The notes below the pieces were generated by a model. The model had not been told where the DNA came from, ran no database searches, and worked only from the letters and a program-made list of their open reading frames with translations. Positions 13,684-16,447 of a stretch of 16,447 nucleotides of DNA are shown one piece after another. Position numbers and translations under genes: made by a program. The first letter of the stretch is position 1; every line of letters begins with the position of its first letter. Source of the stretch: CAXDOZ01 sp963991145. GTDB taxonomy: Bacteria > Bacteroidota > Bacteroidia > Chitinophagales > JABDMM01. The stretch lies in assembly GCA_963991145.1 (NCBI GenBank), contig CAXDOZ010000047.1:1-16447 (forward strand). Reading direction: 5' to 3'.

Positions 13684-13691
13684 TACCTTTA
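13684..13691 (+). promoter_or_regulatory. TACCTTTA octamer just before the FAD/Fe-S oxidase start
   Basis: TACCTTTA ends four bases before the ATG at 13696, the same octamer as at 9833-9840. If it is a -7 box the transcript would be leaderless or nearly so, and no -33 match is seen, so this is a weak promoter call. Confidence 0.3.
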
Positions 13692-13695
13692 GTAA

Positions 13696-16447
13696 ATGGA
13701 CTTCTCCCCTCTCGCTGCTTCCCTTAAAGGTGAATTCTACGATTCCAATCTCTGGAAGAAACTCTATGCCACTGATGCCTCCGTTTATCGGGAACTTCCT
13801 GCAGGAGTGGCCTTTCCAAAAGATCAGGATGATATTATACAGCTAGTGAAGTTTGCAGGGCAGAATGATCTTTCCCTTATTCCAAGATCTGCAGGGACTT
13901 CTTTGGCCGGGCAATGCGTTGGAGATGGAATTGTGGTAGATGTTTCAAAGCACATGCATTCCATTCTGGAAGTAAATGCAAAAGAACGTTGGGCAAGAGT
14001 TCAACCGGGAGTGATAAGAGATGAGCTGAATTTTCACCTTCGGCCCGAAGGGCTCCTTTTTGGACCCAATACTTCCACTTCAAACCGTGCAATGATAGGC
14101 GGGATGGTAGGAAACAACTCCTGTGGATCCTATTCTATCGTTTTTGGAAGCACAAGAGATCACATTCTGGAGCTCAGCTGCGTGTTATCAGACGGATCAA
14201 CAGCAGTTTTTAAAAGTTGCTCAAGAGAGGAATTAGAAGCGAATGCAAAACTGGATAGTCTTGAAGGGAAAGTCTACAAACAGATTCTCAGCTGTCTGGA
14301 TGATCCAAAAAATCAGCAATCAATTGAGAAAGGATTCCCTAAGAAGGGAGTTCATCGAAGAAATAACGGCTACTCACTGGATGTGCTTTTAGAAACTGCG
14401 GCATTCGGTGATCATGAGAAGCCTTTCAATTTGGCAACCTTGATCTGCGGATCGGAGGGAACTTTGGCCATGATTACAGAGATCAAGGTAAATCTGGAAC
14501 CTGTTCCTCCACCAAAGAAAGCACTTGTTTGCGGACATTTTGATACCGTCGTCGATTCCCTTCGAGGGACTCAGGTTGCCATGAAGCACAAGCTACAGGC
14601 ATGTGAGTTGATGGATCGACTGGTATTGGATTGCACCAGAGATAGCATTGAGTTTTCTAAGTATCGCTTCTTTGTAGAAGGTGATCCGGGAGCAATAATC
14701 ATCGCAGAAATTGCTGAGGAGACTGAAGAGGCCCTTTCAAAGTCAGTTGAAGCCCTACGGGCCGATTGGGGCGATCAGGGTCTTTGCTATGCTTCTCCGG
14801 TAGTTCACGAGCCTGATCTCGATAAAGTTTGGAAGTTAAGGGCGGCAGGACTCGGTTTATTATCGAATGTACCCGGAGACAAGAAACCAGTGGCAGTAGT
14901 TGAGGATACCGCTGTAAGTCTAGAAGATCTGCCTGCGTACATTGATGAGTTTGGTAAGATGATGGATGGTTTTGGCCAGAAAGCAGTGTATTATGCGCAT
15001 GCTGGCGCTGGTGAGCTTCATTTGCGACCAATCCTGGATCTAAAAGAGGAAGGAGACCTAAAGCAATTCCGTGAGATAGGTCTGGCCTCGGCAGAATTGG
15101 TGAAGAAATACGATGGATCTCTGGCAGGAGAACACGGTCTGGGAAGAGTACGAGCCGAGTTTGTACCTCTGGTTATGGGAGAGGAGGTCTATGAACTTTT
15201 TAAAGAGATCAAAAGCACATGGGACCCTCAAAATCTCTTTAACCCAGGAAAGCTTGTCGAGGCAGAGCCGATGGATGTTAAGCTGCGTTACAATGCACCT
15301 CAGGAAACCAGATCATTTGATACAAAAATGAGCTATCGGGAAGAAGGCGGAATCCTTCGGATGGCTGAAAAATGCAATGGTTCAGGCGATTGCAGAAAGC
15401 TTCATTTGCTTGGTGGAACGATGTGTCCGAGTTATATGGCAACCCGGGATGAGGGTGCAACAACCCGTGGCCGGGCGAATATGCTAAGAGAAGTGCTTAC
15501 TAACTCTGAAAAAGCAAATGCCTTTGACTCAGATGAGCTTAAAGAGGTGATGGATCTGTGTTTGAGCTGTAAAGGATGTACCTCTGAATGTCCGAGTGGA
15601 GTCGACATGGCTTCTATGAAAGCCGAATGGCAATATCAGTATTACAAAACCCATGGAATTCCATTTAGGGCGAAGATGTTTGGGAAGATCGCCGAATCAA
15701 ACTCTGTTGCCTCAAAAGTTCCATTTGCCTACAATATGATGGTTACCAATCCGCTTACTGCGAGCATTGGAAAATGGATGCTGGGCGTAGCTCAAAAAAG
15801 AAGCTTGCCAACTGTTGGAAAGCAGACTGTTAGAAAGTGGCATCAAAAGAATTGGGATTCCATCCGCCCGGAGGGCGCAAAGAAGAAAGTATACTTTTTC
15901 TCAGATGAGTTTACGAACTACAACGACACTTTTGAGGGTATCACAAGTTTGAAATTATTAGCCTCTTTGGGATACGATGTTGAGATTCCTAAGCACGAGG
16001 CAAGCGGAAGGTCTTTGATCTCCAAAGGAATGCTTGATGAAGCGGCAAAAATTGCAGAGGCTAACGTTCGTTTGTTTAGCGCAATTATTTCAGAATCAAG
16101 GCCTTTGATTGGAATTGAGCCTTCAGCCATTTTAAGCTTCAGAGACGAGTATAAACGGCTGATTCCCGATGATTTGAGAGCTGATTTGGATAGAATTCAG
16201 GATCATATTCTGACTTTGGAAGAGTTCCTGGTTAGAGAGATCGAGGAGGGAAATGTGAGCTCAGGATCTTTTAAGGATGAGGAAAGAAAGCTTCACTTGC
16301 ATGGACATTGTCATCAGAAATCACTTTCCAATTTGAAGCTGAGCGAGAAGCTTTTGAGCTTGCCAAAGAACTATGAAGTAGAGACCATTCCATCTGGCTG
16401 CTGTGGTATGGCGGGATCGTTTGGATATGAAGCAGATCACTATGAAG
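13696..16447 (+). CDS. FAD-binding and iron-sulfur oxidoreductase (FAD-linked oxidase plus CCG domain), partial
   Basis: 917 residues are visible from ATG 13696 with no stop, so the 3' end lies past the right edge. Domains in order: an FAD-binding PCMH domain (about 40-230: IPRSAGTSLAGQ at 62-73, MVGGN-like MVGNNSCGS near 137-145); the FAD-linked oxidase C-terminal domain (about 270-500), including HAGAGELHLRP at 435-445 and EHGLGR at 479-484; a ferredoxin-like segment with Cys560, 566 and 577, and the cluster CLSCKGCTSECP (C622, C625, C628, C632); then a heterodisulfide-reductase-type region with GHCHQK (C872) and SGCCGMAG (C902-C903). This layout matches large one-chain D-lactate or D-2-hydroxyacid dehydrogenases of the GlcD/YdiJ kind, which oxidise a hydroxyacid and pass electrons to quinone. 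The exact substrate cannot be told. The first CCG repeat is replaced by HEASGR near residue 768. It probably has its own promoter after the TonB terminator. Confidence 0.95.
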   Translation, partial: MDFSPLAASLKGEFYDSNLWKKLYATDASVYRELPAGVAFPKDQDDIIQLVKFAGQNDLSLIPRSAGTSLAGQCVGDGIVVDVSKHMHSILEVNAKERWARVQPGVIRDELNFHLRPEGLLFGPNTSTSNRAMIGGMVGNNSCGSYSIVFGSTRDHILELSCVLSDGSTAVFKSCSREELEANAKLDSLEGKVYKQILSCLDDPKNQQSIEKGFPKKGVHRRNNGYSLDVLLETAAFGDHEKPFNLATLICGSEGTLAMITEIKVNLEPVPPPKKALVCGHFDTVVDSLRGTQVAMKHKLQACELMDRLVLDCTRDSIEFSKYRFFVEGDPGAIIIAEIAEETEEALSKSVEALRADWGDQGLCYASPVVHEPDLDKVWKLRAAGLGLLSNVPGDKKPVAVVEDTAVSLEDLPAYIDEFGKMMDGFGQKAVYYAHAGAGELHLRPILDLKEEGDLKQFREIGLASAELVKKYDGSLAGEHGLGRVRAEFVPLVMGEEVYELFKEIKSTWDPQNLFNPGKLVEAEPMDVKLRYNAPQETRSFDTKMSYREEGGILRMAEKCNGSGDCRKLHLLGGTMCPSYMATRDEGATTRGRANMLREVLTNSEKANAFDSDELKEVMDLCLSCKGCTSECPSGVDMASMKAEWQYQYYKTHGIPFRAKMFGKIAESNSVASKVPFAYNMMVTNPLTASIGKWMLGVAQKRSLPTVGKQTVRKWHQKNWDSIRPEGAKKKVYFFSDEFTNYNDTFEGITSLKLLASLGYDVEIPKHEASGRSLISKGMLDEAAKIAEANVRLFSAIISESRPLIGIEPSAILSFRDEYKRLIPDDLRADLDRIQDHILTLEEFLVREIEEGNVSSGSFKDEERKLHLHGHCHQKSLSNLKLSEKLLSLPKNYEVETIPSGCCGMAGSFGYEADHYE

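Noticed and set aside
14037..14063. Hairpin followed by Ts (CCTTCGG/CCGAAGG then CTCCTTTTT)
   Set aside because: It is inside the FAD domain coding region of an intact gene, has almost no loop, and the T run is separated from the stem.
14699..15031. 110-codon minus-strand reading frame
   Set aside because: It is antisense to the FAD-oxidase C-terminal domain, with His/Gln/Ser-rich low-information sequence and no start context.
1..16447. Mobile elements, defence systems, CRISPR arrays, tRNA or rRNA genes
   Set aside because: None seen: no transposase, integrase, toxin-antitoxin or nuclease motifs, no regular spaced repeats and no tRNA-like cloverleaf recognised by eye.

Overview
The window looks like a chromosomal segment of a Bacteroidota bacterium, probably a marine or aquatic member of the Flavobacteriia/Cytophagia. 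The signs are moderate GC content, ATG starts without clear Shine-Dalgarno sites, several matches to the Bacteroidota -7 promoter box (TAnnTTTG), a Bacteroidota-type TonB protein, a lipoprotein and beta-barrel pair, a bacterial tryptophan 2,3-dioxygenase, and a small secreted protein that resembles the module found in front of type IX secretion sorting domains. I see no insertion sequence, phage gene, tRNA, rRNA, CRISPR array or other sign of recent gene transfer. No intergenic gap exceeds about 250 bases.

Layout. Bases 1-4363 (minus strand) hold a three-gene run: an ABC1/UbiB-type atypical kinase with a C-terminal membrane anchor, a periplasmic protein with two OmpA-like domains, and a multi-PAS sensor cut by the left edge. 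Bases 4401-4811 (minus) hold a phasin-like small protein with its own terminator. Bases 4973-6287 (minus) are a two-gene operon, a DUF4136 lipoprotein followed by a small outer-membrane beta-barrel, ending in a terminator. Divergent from it is fhs (formate-tetrahydrofolate ligase, 6367-8028, plus), which converges on kynA (tryptophan 2,3-dioxygenase, 8025-9065, minus) so tightly that the stop codons overlap. Next come a secreted peroxiredoxin-like/thioredoxin-fold protein and a DUF445 membrane protein (both minus). A small secreted protein (10705-11118, plus) shares a bidirectional terminator with a large MscS-type mechanosensitive channel (11177-12805, minus). A TonB-type protein (12930-13622, plus) ends in a strong terminator. 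The last gene, a very large FAD and iron-sulfur oxidoreductase of the FAD-linked oxidase/GlcD plus CCG-domain type, runs off the right edge (13696-16447, plus).

How the genes relate. Most are housekeeping or cell-envelope genes in short independent transcription units, not one pathway. Shared themes are the envelope (OmpA-like, DUF4136 lipoprotein, beta-barrel, DUF445, MscS, TonB) and central redox or one-carbon metabolism (fhs, kynA, FAD/Fe-S oxidase). I found no convincing new multi-gene system. The most unusual points are small: the double OmpA protein whose C-terminal copy lacks the usual peptidoglycan-binding aspartate, substitutions in conserved motifs of fhs and the UbiB-like kinase, a stand-alone secreted module without a sorting tail, twin palindromes in the DUF445/secreted-protein intergenic region, and a TACCTTT[G/A] octamer repeated in front of three genes.
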